Shown: positions 26,422 through 35,213 of the stretch, in pieces
Position numbering within the stretch: the stretch's first letter is position 1
How the letters are laid out: each line of letters opens with the position of its first letter
DNA from: Roseibium aggregatum IAM 12614
GTDB taxonomy: Bacteria; Pseudomonadota; Alphaproteobacteria; Rhizobiales; Stappiaceae
Assembly (NCBI RefSeq): GCF_000168975.1
Contig: NZ_AAUW01000007.1
Span: 62,001-126,000, forward strand
Length of the DNA: 64,000 bases
Direction of reading: 5' to 3'
Notes under the pieces: generated by a model
What the model was told of the DNA's origin: nothing
What the model saw: only the letters and a program-made list of their open reading frames with translations
Database searches by the model: none
Program-made: the position numbers and the translations under genes

Positions 26422-26931
26422 ATGACTGAGACATCCCCAAAAAGTCTGGAGGAGCTCGCACCTCTGACAATCGCCGTGCTCGACGGGCTGATAGCGGCCG
26501 GAAAAATGGTGGCGACTGCTGAATCCTGTACTGGTGGGCTTATCTGCGGAGCACTCACGGAAATCGCCGGGTCCTCAGCGGCTGTGGACCGAGGCTTCGT
26601 GACCTATTCCAATGAAGCAAAGACCGAAATGCTCGGAGTGCCAAAGGTCCTCATCGACACCCACGGTGCCGTCAGCAAGGAAGTCGCCATCGCAATGGCC
26701 GAAGGTGCACTTGCCCGCTCCAATGCGGATGTCGCGGTCTCCGTAACCGGCATCGCGGGGCCTGGTGGCGGCAGCGCCCAAAAACCTGTCGGCACAGTTC
26801 ATGTTGCGGTCGCGGCAAAGGATCGACCGACGGATCATGTCCACTGCTGGTTTGCGGACAATGGCCGGCAATCGATCCGGCTGGCGACGGTCAGGACTGC
26901 ACTCACATCGATTTTAAATGCAATTTCCTGA
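26422..26931 (+). CDS. pncC: nicotinamide-nucleotide amidase (CinA C-terminal domain)
   Basis: 169-residue stand-alone CinA-C domain that deamidates nicotinamide mononucleotide, recycling NAD. The catalytic serine lies in [25 protein letters not shown] sequence near residues 33-52, with [13 protein letters not shown] at about 108-120. It lacks the N-terminal molybdopterin-binding-like domain of full CinA, so a competence role is unlikely. It lies 6 bp after ispDF and is probably co-transcribed. Confidence 0.93.
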   Translation: MTETSPKSLEELAPLTIAVLDGLIAAGKMVATAESCTGGLICGALTEIAGSSAAVDRGFVTYSNEAKTEMLGVPKVLIDTHGAVSKEVAIAMAEGALARSNADVAVSVTGIAGPGGGSAQKPVGTVHVAVAAKDRPTDHVHCWFADNGRQSIRLATVRTALTSILNAIS

Positions 26932-27035
26932 GTAAACGCTCATTAACGCTCGCCGAAGTTCGCGCTGGGCAACCAATTGGTCATATGTATATTTCGGGGA
27001 ACTTGACCTCAACGTAACTCAAGATCCGAACCTAT

Positions 27036-27500
27036 ATGTTGAAACCAGCGACCATTCTGGCTGCATTTTTGTGCGCAGGCTCCACCGCATTGGCAGGTGC
27101 CATTCCTCAGCCCGGCGATTTCTACCTGATTTCACGTGACCGCGGCGGCCACTTCGTCGGCAGCCACAAGCTTTTTACCGATTACGCCCACGGACTGAAC
27201 AAGGTCTCTTATTGTGAGCGCAGCTATTTCGTGCGCAGTCACTCCGTCGCCTGGACACAGGTTGAATCGGAACGTGGAAACACCGTTCAGGTGGAATTCA
27301 ACTTCGGCCGCGGCTGGCGCCCTATCTGCGGCAACCCCGAGCAACAGGTAAAGCTTGAGGATATCGGCATCACGGTTAGCGCACGCGATCTGCTTGCCGA
27401 GTCGGACGAACCTTCTGCGCCGCAAAGCCGCCTTTCCGCGATCGGGGCAATGTTCAGCAATACTTCCGAGGAAGGGCACGCCACCTATCACACGCACTGA
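27036..27500 (+). CDS. small exported protein of unknown function, tandem paralog 1
   Basis: 154 residues, not recognised as a named family. A signal peptide of about 20 residues (ALA-GA cleavage) precedes a domain with PGDFYLISRD, GSHKLF, NKVSYC, SYFVR, VAWTQVE, GWRPIC and EQQVKLEDIG. Two cysteines, C60 and C98, are 38 residues apart, suggesting one disulfide in the periplasm. The last ~40 residues are low in order-promoting residues and end in a His-rich tail (HATYHTH). The same pattern recurs in the next two genes, so this is a local duplication. Nothing visible suggests enzymatic motifs; binding or envelope structure are both possible. Confidence 0.75.
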   Translation: MLKPATILAAFLCAGSTALAGAIPQPGDFYLISRDRGGHFVGSHKLFTDYAHGLNKVSYCERSYFVRSHSVAWTQVESERGNTVQVEFNFGRGWRPICGNPEQQVKLEDIGITVSARDLLAESDEPSAPQSRLSAIGAMFSNTSEEGHATYHTH

Positions 27501-27638
27501 AACCTGGCCTCTCGGCGCCTTTTTTCAGAAAATTACCTAAAGAAATCAGCAGCTTTCAAATTTTAGTAAAACTCATTTCCTCCACGAAATCTCTTTTATA
27601 AACACTTGCCGTATAGTCACCATAAGCAAGAACCAACG

Positions 27639-27655
27639 CGCGAAATGATTTCGCG
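27639..27655. promoter_or_regulatory. perfect palindrome upstream of paralog 2
   Basis: CGCGAAAT-G-ATTTCGCG is perfectly symmetric and ends 16 bp before the paralog 2 start, next to the ribosome site region. It could be an operator or an mRNA hairpin controlling translation. The preceding stretch from 27501 is A/T-rich with a TTTTTT run at 27520-27525 but no firm terminator. Confidence 0.35.
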
Positions 27656-27671
27656 GTAAAGGGAACGGGAT

Positions 27672-28148
27672 ATGTCAATCCAGCGTGCGCTTCTTGCAGG
27701 AGGTGCCTTCGTCCTTGCTTGCGCAACTGCGCAGGCCGGCAGCACGACGCCGAAGCCGGGCGACACTTATATAATTTCACGCGACGGCAACAAGCTGTTC
27801 CGCGGTTCCCACCGTATCTATGACCGGATGGCGGACGGATTGGTGCAAGTTCAGTATTGCGGCAGATCCTACTGGGTGCGCTATGCAACCGTTGCCTGGA
27901 CGCAGCTTGAAGTGCAGCAGGAATACGAAGTTCGCGTGGAGTTCAACCGGGGCAAGGGCTGGCGCCCGATTTGCGATCACCCTGAAGAGCAGGTAACGCT
28001 CGAAGACCTCGGCGTACAGGACGATCCGCGGCTTGTCGTTCAAAACGACGGCAGCACCGTTAATCGGGTAAACCGTTTTTCCGTCATCCGCGAAGCCTTC
28101 AAGACAACGAGCGGCGACAGCGCTGCCAAGTCGTATCACGGCAACTGA
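27672..28148 (+). CDS. small exported protein of unknown function, tandem paralog 2
   Basis: 158 residues with a signal peptide of about 22 residues (AQA-GS). It is clearly homologous to paralog 1 along the mature part: PGDTYIISRD, FRGSHRIYD, VQVQYC, RSYWVR, TVAWTQLE, GKGWRPIC and EEQVTLEDLG. Cysteines C63 and C101 keep the 38-residue spacing. The C-terminus shares FSVIREAFK with paralog 3 (IRIIRDAFK). It has its own 171-bp upstream gap with a palindrome and may be independently transcribed. Function unknown. Confidence 0.75.
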   Translation: MSIQRALLAGGAFVLACATAQAGSTTPKPGDTYIISRDGNKLFRGSHRIYDRMADGLVQVQYCGRSYWVRYATVAWTQLEVQQEYEVRVEFNRGKGWRPICDHPEEQVTLEDLGVQDDPRLVVQNDGSTVNRVNRFSVIREAFKTTSGDSAAKSYHGN

Positions 28149-28247
28149 TAAAAGCCGGCACCCGGCCGGTAAGGCTCGGGTAAGCTGGTCAGCTTAGACT
28201 TTCAACAAGAACAGGTGACAAGACGCGCAGAAAAAAAGGACCCAGAC

Positions 28248-28682
28248 ATGAAACGCGCTCTCGCGTTCTTCGCAACTCTGATCGCTGCTGGTAGCACGTT
28301 GACCGGCAACGCATACGCTCAGAGTGATTTTTATATCAGGTCCCAATACTCAAATGGCACGTTCACCGGTTTTCATGAAATCCTGACCAAACCCAAAGAA
28401 GGCTACTACAAGGCCAGCTATTGCGACCGCACGTTCTGGGTCTCCTCCAACACGGTCATCTGGACGGAAGAAGAGGCTGCCGCAGGCCGGGACCTTGTCG
28501 TGGAAGAGAATGTCGGCTCCAGCCGCACGCCTGTCTGTACCGATTACACCTCCTTCGCAACGCTAGAAAGCCTTGGTCTGAAGAAGAAGGAAATTGAGCA
28601 GATCCGCCGCAAGGCGGAACCGCTCGACATGCAGTCCAGCCGTATCCGCATCATTCGCGACGCCTTCAAACAGTTCAAGTAA
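28248..28682 (+). CDS. small exported protein of unknown function, tandem paralog 3
   Basis: 144 residues, the most diverged copy. Signal peptide of about 24 residues (AYA-QS), then SDFYIRSQ, FTGFHEIL, YKASYC, RTFWVS, VIWTEEE, TPVC and FATLESLG align with the other two. C59 and C97 again lie 38 residues apart. The start is ATG 28248 with AAAGGA at 28235-28240; the frame is open from 28215. It ends only 18 bp from the convergent coq10 gene. Function unknown. Confidence 0.72.
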   Translation: MKRALAFFATLIAAGSTLTGNAYAQSDFYIRSQYSNGTFTGFHEILTKPKEGYYKASYCDRTFWVSSNTVIWTEEEAAAGRDLVVEENVGSSRTPVCTDYTSFATLESLGLKKKEIEQIRRKAEPLDMQSSRIRIIRDAFKQFK

Positions 28683-28700
28683 ATCGGCAGGAACCAGACC

Positions 28701-29153
28701 TCAGGTACCGTAAACCTGATCTGCCCTGGCTTCAAAGGCGCTGGAAAACTTCCTGAAAGCTTTCTCGAACATGACACCCATGAGAGAGCCGAGTGTCTTG
28801 CTGCGGAATTCATAGGAAATATAGAAGCCAACGGTGCAGGCGTCCTCACCTGCGTCCTCGAAGGTCCACCTGTTTTCCAGGTGCTTGAACGGCCCATCAA
28901 GATATTCCACCAGGATCGTCCGCTCCTGCGGACGCAGTTCAACGCGGCTGGTGAAGGTTTCCTTGAACAGCTTGTAGGCAACCGTCATGTCGGCCACCAG
29001 CACCGTTCGCCCGCCATCCAACTCCTTGCGTCCACGAACATGCAGATCCTGGCACAGTGGTACGAATTCGGGATATCGCTCAACGTCGGCAACAAGGCGG
29101 AACATTTCCTCCGCCTTGTGGTTGACCTTATGGTCGGATGAAAAACTGGGCAT
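28701..29153 (-). CDS. COQ10/START-domain coenzyme Q-binding protein
   Basis: 150-residue START-like protein of the COQ10 group, thought to bind ubiquinone or its precursors and help deliver them to the respiratory chain. The family pattern is visible from the start: VNHKAEEMFRLVADVERYPEFVPLC, then the beta-strand run to LDGPFKHLENRWTF and the C-terminal helix KAFRKFSSAFEARADQVYG. Related E. coli RatA has been described as a toxin, but there is no partner gene here and the lipA-linked location is the normal one for the COQ10 type. It follows lipA by 29 bp. Confidence 0.88.
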   Translation of the reverse strand: MPSFSSDHKVNHKAEEMFRLVADVERYPEFVPLCQDLHVRGRKELDGGRTVLVADMTVAYKLFKETFTSRVELRPQERTILVEYLDGPFKHLENRWTFEDAGEDACTVGFYISYEFRSKTLGSLMGVMFEKAFRKFSSAFEARADQVYGT

Positions 29154-29182
29154 ACGGTGTCCAGTGTCCTGTTGCTTTGGCG

Positions 29183-30157
29183 TTAGTGGCCGAGCTTTGC
29201 TTTACGGGCTGCGCGAAGATCCGCGAAATCCTCACCAGCATGGTGTGACGACCGCGTCAACGGGCTGGCCGACACCTTCAGAAAACCTTTCGCATAGGCA
29301 ATGCGTTCATAGCCCTTGAATTCCTCCGGTGTCACAAAGGACACGACCGGATGGTGCTTTTTCGAAGGTTGCAAATACTGCCCGACCGTCAGGAAATCGA
29401 CATCGGCGGCTCTCAGGTCGTCCATCAACTGAAGCACTTCGTTCCGCACCTCACCCAGCCCGACCATTATGCCAGACTTGGTGAACATCTCCGGGTCCAG
29501 CTCCTTGACCTTCTGAAGAAGGCGGATCGAGTGGAAGTACCGAGCCCCCGGTCGTACAGTCAGATATTTCGACGGTACGGTTTCGAGGTTGTGGTTGAAG
29601 ACGTCGGGCTTAGCCGCAACGACAATCTCCAGTGCGCCGTCCTTGCGCAGGAAATCGGGCGTCAGAACCTCAATGGTGGTCGACGGCGCAGTCTTGCGAA
29701 TGGCAGCGATCACATCGGCGAAATGCTGCGCGCCGCCATCGTCCAGATCGTCCCGATCGACAGAGGTGATCACCACATGCTCAAGCCCCATGGCAGCAAC
29801 GGCATCCGCTACGCCCTGGGCTTCCTTGGGGTCGACAGGACCCGGCATGCCGGTGCGCACGTTGCAAAAGGCGCAGGCGCGAGTGCAGGTATCGCCGAGG
29901 ATCATGAAGCTGGCGTGTTTCTTGGACCAGCATTCACCGATGTTCGGGCATCCCGCCTCTTCGCAAACCGTGACAAGATTGTTCTCGCGAACGACGTTCT
30001 GCGTTTCGCGATACACCGGAGACGTCGGCGCTTTGACGCGAATCCATTGCGGCTTGCGCTGGATCGGATTGTCCGGACGGTGAGCCTTTTCCGGATGGCG
30101 CGGGCGCGCTTCGGATTGCTGCTGCGGGCGATTGAGCGTGTCGACGATCGTAACCAT
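29183..30157 (-). CDS. lipA: lipoyl synthase LipA
   Basis: 324-residue radical SAM enzyme inserting two sulfurs into octanoyl groups on lipoyl domains, which are carried by the PDH E2 and E1-beta proteins encoded just upstream. It has the radical-SAM cluster CTRACAFC, the auxiliary cluster cysteines [12 protein letters not shown], and the C-terminal RSSHHA serine motif that ligates the auxiliary cluster. The start is ATG 30157 with a variable, charged N-terminus. Placement in the PDH block is standard for the group. Confidence 0.97.
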   Translation of the reverse strand: MVTIVDTLNRPQQQSEARPRHPEKAHRPDNPIQRKPQWIRVKAPTSPVYRETQNVVRENNLVTVCEEAGCPNIGECWSKKHASFMILGDTCTRACAFCNVRTGMPGPVDPKEAQGVADAVAAMGLEHVVITSVDRDDLDDGGAQHFADVIAAIRKTAPSTTIEVLTPDFLRKDGALEIVVAAKPDVFNHNLETVPSKYLTVRPGARYFHSIRLLQKVKELDPEMFTKSGIMVGLGEVRNEVLQLMDDLRAADVDFLTVGQYLQPSKKHHPVVSFVTPEEFKGYERIAYAKGFLKVSASPLTRSSHHAGEDFADLRAARKAKLGH

Positions 30158-30213
30158 GGACCTTAAGTGTCGTTATTCAGGTGAAAGGTCAAGACGGATT
30201 AGCGTTAAGCCAG

Positions 30214-30654
30214 CTATGTGCTGAACGCAGGTCCGGTCAGTTCATGAAGCCGCTTCCTGGCGCGTTCGGAAAGCGGCTGGGACTTGCGCGTCTCCTCGTT
30301 CATCTGGACGATGACCGTTACGGCCTGTGCGACCGGTTTTCCATCCTGAAAAACCTTCTGGAACAGCTTGAACGAACTGCGCCCGACGTCAACAACGACA
30401 GTGCCGATCTCCACGTCACCCGGCCAGTTGATTTCCGCAAGAAAGTCCAGTTCCAGACGCGCGATCACGAAAGCCGCGTTTTCTTCCGCCAATGCCTCGT
30501 TGTAAAGCAACTCGACACGGCCGGTCTCCAGAAATGTTGCGAAAACGGCGTTGTTGACGTGTCCCTGCCGGTCCGTATCACCGTAGCGAAGCTTGTCCCC
30601 CGCCGTCAGAGCAAAATCGTCCAGACTATCGAATTTGTCCTGCCCTGCGTTCAC
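30214..30654 (-). CDS. acyl-CoA thioesterase, 4-hydroxybenzoyl-CoA type hot-dog fold
   Basis: 146-residue single hot-dog domain. The active-site signature is YGDTDRQGHVNNAVFATFLE (about residues 24-43) with D28 and H32 in family-typical positions, and LDFLAEINWPGDVEIGT follows. FadM/YbgC-like enzymes hydrolyse acyl-CoAs; the substrate is unknown. The start overlaps the stop of the upstream membrane-protein gene by 4 bp, so translation is coupled. Confidence 0.87.
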   Translation of the reverse strand: MNAGQDKFDSLDDFALTAGDKLRYGDTDRQGHVNNAVFATFLETGRVELLYNEALAEENAAFVIARLELDFLAEINWPGDVEIGTVVVDVGRSSFKLFQKVFQDGKPVAQAVTVIVQMNEETRKSQPLSERARKRLHELTGPAFST

Positions 30655-30890
30655 TTGAAAACCTTCTTCCAGATGAACAGGAACAGGATAGAGCCCAGAA
30701 CGGCGATAATCAGCCGATCCAGAATGCCGCCTGTCATATGCAGATTGAAGAGATGCGCCAGCTCACCGCCGACAAGCGCTCCGACGAGACCGACGACAAG
30801 ACTGCCGATAAAACCACCACGGCTGTTCAGCACCCGGTGAGCAACGGCGCCCGCAATCAGGCCGATGATGATTGTGATGATCCACCCCAT
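30651..30890 (-). CDS. GlsB/YeaQ/YmgE-family membrane protein A
   Basis: 79-residue protein with three hydrophobic segments rich in glycine, typical of the transglycosylase-associated/YeaQ stress-protein family: GWIITIIIGLIAGAVAHRVL, GGFIGSLVVGLVGALVGGEL and LDRLIIAVLGSILFLFIW. Function in the family is poorly defined; members are often stress-induced. A second member lies 31 bp upstream. Confidence 0.85.
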   Translation of the reverse strand: MGWIITIIIGLIAGAVAHRVLNSRGGFIGSLVVGLVGALVGGELAHLFNLHMTGGILDRLIIAVLGSILFLFIWKKVFK

Positions 30891-30921
30891 CGCGGGCTCC
30901 TAGTTCAGAAAATTCGTTTGG

Positions 30922-31170
30922 TCAGGCGATCAGTCGCGCCAGAAGAACAACGACAATCGCTCCAATGGCAGCCACGACGATTTCATTGACGTAGACATTG
31001 CCCAGATTGACGTTGATACCCGCAAGCTTGAACAGGAAACCGCCGACAAACGCGCCGATGAGACCGCTCACGAGGTATCGGATCAGACCACCGCCGCCAA
31101 CGACGACGCTTGCAAGCCAGCCGGCAATAATGCCGATTGCGACCCAGATCAGAATTGTTTTTACATCCAT
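30922..31170 (-). CDS. GlsB/YeaQ/YmgE-family membrane protein B
   Basis: 82-residue paralog of the neighbouring protein, with three glycine-rich membrane segments (ILIWVAIGIIAGWLASVVVG, YLVSGLIGAFVGGFLFKLAG, IVVAAIGAIVVVLLARLIA). It lies in the minus-strand gene set between lpdA and lipA, separated from lpdA by 178 bp that hold the lpdA terminator, so it probably starts its own transcript. Confidence 0.85.
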   Translation of the reverse strand: MDVKTILIWVAIGIIAGWLASVVVGGGGLIRYLVSGLIGAFVGGFLFKLAGINVNLGNVYVNEIVVAAIGAIVVVLLARLIA

Positions 31171-31305
31171 GACTGACGGCTCCTTTCAGCCTTTACCCAA
31201 ACGGCCTCACGTTACCCATTTCAGAAGACGCGTCCAGCAATGATGTCTCGATTGGCCTTCAGGCCCGCGAAACCCCTTCGACTGTTTTCTGATTTGGGGG
31301 GCAGC

Positions 31306-31340
31306 AAAAGGAAGATGGCCCCGGCAACTTTTCCGGGGCC
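31306..31340 (-). terminator. terminator after lpdA
   Basis: On the minus strand an 8-bp perfect stem GGCCCCGG / CCGGGGCC with loop AAAAGTTG is followed by ATCTTCCTTTT. It lies within 35 bp of the lpdA stop and ends the pdh operon. Confidence 0.7.
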
Positions 31341-31348
31341 GACTGGGA

Positions 31349-32797
31349 TCAGGCGTTCAGCACTCTGCCGTACGCGTCGAGCACCGATTCCTTCATCATT
31401 TCCGACAAGGTCGGATGCGGGAAGATCGTGTGCATCAGTTCTTCTTCGGTCGTCTCGAGGTTCATGGCGACAACGAAACCCTGGATGAGTTCGGTAACCT
31501 CGGCGCCGCACATGTGCGCGCCGAGAAGTTCACCGGACTTCTTGTCGAAAATGACCTTGATCATGCCATTGTCCTCGCCAAGCGCGATTGCCTTGCCGTT
31601 GGCATTGAACATGTAACGCCCGACACGGATTTCGCGGCCCTGTTCCTTGGCTTTTGCTTCGGTGAGACCGACGGAGGCGACCTGCGGGTTGCAGTAGGTA
31701 CAGCCCGGTATCTTGCGATGATCCATCGCGTGAACGCCCGGAACTTCTGCAATCTTCTCGATGCAGATCACACCTTCATGTTCAGCCTTGTGGGCCAGCA
31801 TCGGCGGACCGGCGACATCGCCAATGGCATAGATTCCGGGAACGTTGGTACGGCCGTATTCATCGATGACAACACAGCCACGATCGGTCTTCACGCCAAG
31901 CGCTTCCAGACCGATGTTTTCGATATTGCCCTGAACGCCGACGGCGGAAATCAGGTGGTCAGCCGTAATCTGGCTCACCTTGCCGTCCTTGGTCTCCACA
32001 TGGGCGGTAATAGAATTTGCCGCCTTGTCAACCTTCGTCACCTTGGCTTCGGTAATGATCTTCAGGCCGCGTTTCTCAAGAGCCTTACGGGCGAACTTCG
32101 AGATTTCCTCGTCCTCGACCGGCATCACGTTGGCCATGAGTTCGACAACGGTCACGTCAACGCCCATGGAACGGTAGAAGGACGCGAACTCGATACCGAT
32201 CGCGCCGGAGCCCATGACGACCAGCGACTTCGGCATCTTGGCGGGTTTCATGGCCTCGAAATAGGTCCAGATCAGCTTACCATCCGGTTCGATGCCCGGC
32301 AGCGAGCGTGGACGGGCACCGGTCGCGACGATAATATGCTTGGCCGTGTAGGTGCCTTCGCCCTTCACGCCTTTCGGGATCGGGTTCTGCGGCTCGACAA
32401 CAGGCTTGGAAGATTTTCCGACTTTGACTTCGCCCGGTTTGGTGAGCTTGGCTTCCCCCCAGATCACGTCGATCTTGTTTTTCTTCATCAGAAAGCCGAC
32501 GCCGCCGTTCAGCCGAGCGGACACGCCGCGTGAACGCGCGACGACATCCTTGACGTCGGCCTTCATGGTGCCTTCCAGGGTCAGGCCAAAACTCTTGGCA
32601 TGGTTGGCATGGTCCAGGATTTCGGCAGAGCGCAGCAGAGCCTTTGTCGGAATGCAGCCCCAGTTGAGGCAGATACCCCCCAGGTGCTCGCGTTCGACAA
32701 TCGCGGTCTTGAAGCCCAACTGGGCGGAACGGATAGCGGTCACATAACCACCCGGCCCCGAGCCGATGATGATCACGTCGTAATTGGTATCAGCCAT
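31349..32797 (-). CDS. lpdA: dihydrolipoyl dehydrogenase (E3)
   Basis: 482-residue flavoprotein that reoxidises the dihydrolipoyl groups of the PDH complex, passing electrons to NAD+. The FAD-binding motif IIGSGPGGYVTAI is at about 10-22, the redox disulfide C43-C48 in GGICLNWGCIPTK, the NAD-binding motif VMGSGAIGIEFASF in the middle, and the C-terminal catalytic His-Glu in FPHPTLSE. The loop after the redox helix is long (about residues 110-150), as in alphaproteobacterial PDH-linked E3. It is the last gene of the pdh operon and is preceded by a hairpin that could reduce its expression. Confidence 0.96.
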   Translation of the reverse strand: MADTNYDVIIIGSGPGGYVTAIRSAQLGFKTAIVEREHLGGICLNWGCIPTKALLRSAEILDHANHAKSFGLTLEGTMKADVKDVVARSRGVSARLNGGVGFLMKKNKIDVIWGEAKLTKPGEVKVGKSSKPVVEPQNPIPKGVKGEGTYTAKHIIVATGARPRSLPGIEPDGKLIWTYFEAMKPAKMPKSLVVMGSGAIGIEFASFYRSMGVDVTVVELMANVMPVEDEEISKFARKALEKRGLKIITEAKVTKVDKAANSITAHVETKDGKVSQITADHLISAVGVQGNIENIGLEALGVKTDRGCVVIDEYGRTNVPGIYAIGDVAGPPMLAHKAEHEGVICIEKIAEVPGVHAMDHRKIPGCTYCNPQVASVGLTEAKAKEQGREIRVGRYMFNANGKAIALGEDNGMIKVIFDKKSGELLGAHMCGAEVTELIQGFVVAMNLETTEEELMHTIFPHPTLSEMMKESVLDAYGRVLNA

Positions 32798-32831
32798 GGT
32801 GTTGTTCCCCGGCGATTGAAGTCATCGATTG

Positions 32832-32858
32832 AAAACGGCGCGGCGTTGCCGCCGCGCC
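32832..32858 (-). terminator. intra-operon hairpin between pdhC and lpdA
   Basis: On the minus strand a 9-bp perfect stem GGCGCGGCG / CGCCGCGCC with tetraloop GCAA is followed by GTTTTC. The short T run suggests an attenuator or a processing/stability hairpin rather than a full stop to transcription, because lpdA lies just beyond. Confidence 0.5.
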
Positions 32859-32869
32859 TGAGATGAGGC

Positions 32870-34213
32870 TTAGACAAGCATGCTCATCGGGTTTTCGATG
32901 TAGCCCTTGAAGGCGGCGAGCAGTTCGGCGCCGAGCGCACCGTCCACGCAGCGGTGGTCGGTGGAAAGCGTGACGCTCATCACCGTGGCAACCGCCAGTT
33001 CGCCGTTCTTCACCACAGGGCGTTTTTCGCCGGCGCCGACGGCCAGAATGGTCGCGTGCGGCGGATTGACGACGGCCGAGAAGTTCTTCACGCCCATCAT
33101 GCCCATGTTGGAGACCGCAGTGGTGCCACCCTGGTACTCTTCCGGCTTCAGCTTCCGCTCTTTCGCCCGCTTGCCGTAATCCTTCATTTCGTTGGAAATG
33201 ACGGAAAGCGGCTTTTCTTCCGCGCGGCGAATGATCGGCGTGATCAGGCCGCCCGGGATGGAGACAGCGACACCGACATCGGCATGCTTGTGCATGACCA
33301 TGTTTTCGTCGGTCCAGGAGACATTCGCGTTTGGAACATCGCGAAGGGCCAGGGCCAGAGCCTTGATCGTCATGTCGTTGACAGACAGCTTGTAGGCCGG
33401 CTTGCCTTCCTTGTCCTTCGCGGCAGCATCGTTGAGCTGTGTACGAAGTGCCAGAAGCGCGTCGAGTTCACAGTCCACCGACACATAGAAGTGCGGAATG
33501 GTCTGCTTGGACTCGGTGAGACGCTTGGCGATGGTCTTGCGCATGCCATCATGCGGCACGAGTTCGTAGCTGTCCTTGTCGAACAGTTTGAGCACCTGAT
33601 CCGCAGACGGCCCGGCTGCCGGTGCCGATGCGGCAGCCGCAGCCTTGGGAGCTTCTGCAGCAGCAGGAGCTGCCTTGCCCGTGCCGGCAGCAAGGGCTTC
33701 TTCGATGTCGCGCTTGACGATCCGGCCATGAGGACCGGAACCGGAAAGCGCTTTCAGGTCGAGACCATTCAGCTTGGCAAGGCGCCGGGCAAGCGGCGAC
33801 GAGAAGATGCGGTCGCCATCGGCGTTCTTGGGAGCCGGAACCGGATCCGTGGCTGCCTTGGCTCCAACTTCGATCGCCGACGAGCTTTCCGGAACAGCTG
33901 GCACCTTGTCGCCACCGGACTTTTCTGCCGGAGCAGAACCACCCGAAGTGTCGATGGCACTGGCATCCTCACCGTCTTCCAGAAGAACGGCAATCAGCTC
34001 ATTGACCTTCACGCCTGCGGTTCCCGCAGGCACGACGATCTTGCCGACCGTTCCTTCATCAACGGCTTCCACTTCCATGGTCGCCTTGTCGGTTTCAATC
34101 TCGGCGATCACATCGCCTGCCGAAACCTGATCGCCTTCCTTGACCAGCCATTTGGCCAGGTTGCCCTCCTCCATGGTTGGAGAAAGGGCCGGCATGGTAA
34201 TATTGATTGGCAT
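32870..34213 (-). CDS. pdhC: PDH dihydrolipoamide acetyltransferase (E2)
   Basis: 447-residue core protein of the pyruvate dehydrogenase complex that moves the acetyl group to CoA. One lipoyl domain (residues 1-80) with the lipoylated K43 in [11 protein letters not shown], an Ala/Pro/Ser linker, a peripheral-subunit-binding domain (FSSPLARRLAKLNGLDL near 140-155), a second Ala-rich linker, and the catalytic domain with the active-site histidine in DHRCVDGALGA. Preceded by pdhB after 16 bp. Its lipoyl domain is very similar to that encoded at the pdhB 5' end. Confidence 0.96.
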   Translation of the reverse strand: MPINITMPALSPTMEEGNLAKWLVKEGDQVSAGDVIAEIETDKATMEVEAVDEGTVGKIVVPAGTAGVKVNELIAVLLEDGEDASAIDTSGGSAPAEKSGGDKVPAVPESSSAIEVGAKAATDPVPAPKNADGDRIFSSPLARRLAKLNGLDLKALSGSGPHGRIVKRDIEEALAAGTGKAAPAAAEAPKAAAAASAPAAGPSADQVLKLFDKDSYELVPHDGMRKTIAKRLTESKQTIPHFYVSVDCELDALLALRTQLNDAAAKDKEGKPAYKLSVNDMTIKALALALRDVPNANVSWTDENMVMHKHADVGVAVSIPGGLITPIIRRAEEKPLSVISNEMKDYGKRAKERKLKPEEYQGGTTAVSNMGMMGVKNFSAVVNPPHATILAVGAGEKRPVVKNGELAVATVMSVTLSTDHRCVDGALGAELLAAFKGYIENPMSMLV

Positions 34214-34229
34214 GTCCGTCTCCCTGGCC

Positions 34230-35213
34230 TCAGGCGGTGTAGGTTACGGCTTTAACCGCATCGATGACTTCGCCAACATTTGGCAGAGCCAGCTTTTCCA
34301 GGTTTGCGGCGTACGGCATTGGAACGTCCTTGCCGGTTACGCGAAGGATCGGGGCGTCGAGATAGTCGAACGCCTTTTCCTGAACCTGGTAGGCGATTTC
34401 CGATGAGACAGAGCACATCGGGAAGGCTTCTTCGATCGTCACTATCCGGCCCGTCTTGCGCACGGATGCCAGCACGGTGTCGATGTCCAGCGGACGGATG
34501 GTGCGCAGGTTGATGACTTCGGCGGAGATGCCCATGCCGGCCAGCTCTTCCGCCGCCTTCATGGTGTAGGTCATGCCGATGCCCCAGGAAACAAGTGTCA
34601 CGTCCGTTCCGCCACGTTCCACCTTGGCCTTGCCGATCGGCAGGACGAAGTCGTCCATGTCCGGAACTTCGAACGAATGGCCGTAAAGGATCTCGTTCTC
34701 CAGGAAGATAACCGGGTTCGGGTCGCGAATGGCCGCTTTCAACAGACCTTTTGCGTCCGCTGCCGAGTAGGGCTGAATAACCTTCAGGCCAGGCACATGA
34801 GCATACCAGGAGGCATAATCCTGTGAGTGCTGAGCTCCGACGCGAGCCGCAGCGCCATTCGGACCACGGAACACGATCGGCGCGCCCATCTGGCCGCCGG
34901 ACATGTATAGCGTCTTGGCTGCGGAGTTGATGATCTGGTCAATCGCCTGCATGGCGAAGTTGAAGGTCATGAACTCGACAATGGGCTTCAGACCGGCCAT
35001 CGCAGCGCCAACACCAAGACCGGCAAAGCCATGTTCAGTGATCGGCGTATCGATGACGCGTTTGGCGGAAAACTCGTCAAGCAGGCCCTGGGTGATCTTG
35101 TAGGCACCCTGGTACTCGGCAACCTCTTCCCCCATGACGAAGACGTCGGGATCGCGGCGCATTTCCTCTGCCATGGCATCGCGCAGAGCTTCGCGCACGG
35201 TGGAGGACTTCAT
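34230..35213 (-). CDS. pdhB: PDH E1-beta subunit, main part of split pdhB
   Basis: 327 residues covering the whole transketolase-like E1-beta domain ([16 protein letters not shown] at the start, [14 protein letters not shown], and [14 protein letters not shown] near the end), which pairs with PdhA to decarboxylate pyruvate. In alphaproteobacteria PdhB normally has an N-terminal lipoyl domain joined by an Ala/Pro linker. Here that domain is in another frame (35210-35638): the linker (reading ...[25 protein letters not shown]...) is open in this frame from 35324 down, upstream of the ATG. As read, translation could restart at ATG 35213, which overlaps the lipoyl-frame stop by 4 bp. Either a real split or a one-base sequence error. 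Confidence 0.85.
   Translation of the reverse strand: MKSSTVREALRDAMAEEMRRDPDVFVMGEEVAEYQGAYKITQGLLDEFSAKRVIDTPITEHGFAGLGVGAAMAGLKPIVEFMTFNFAMQAIDQIINSAAKTLYMSGGQMGAPIVFRGPNGAAARVGAQHSQDYASWYAHVPGLKVIQPYSAADAKGLLKAAIRDPNPVIFLENEILYGHSFEVPDMDDFVLPIGKAKVERGGTDVTLVSWGIGMTYTMKAAEELAGMGISAEVINLRTIRPLDIDTVLASVRKTGRIVTIEEAFPMCSVSSEIAYQVQEKAFDYLDAPILRVTGKDVPMPYAANLEKLALPNVGEVIDAVKAVTYTA

Noticed and set aside
28701..29153. RatA-type toxin of a toxin-antitoxin pair
   Set aside because: START/COQ10 fold is shared, but no antitoxin-like gene is present and the location after lipA is the usual one for the quinone-binding type.
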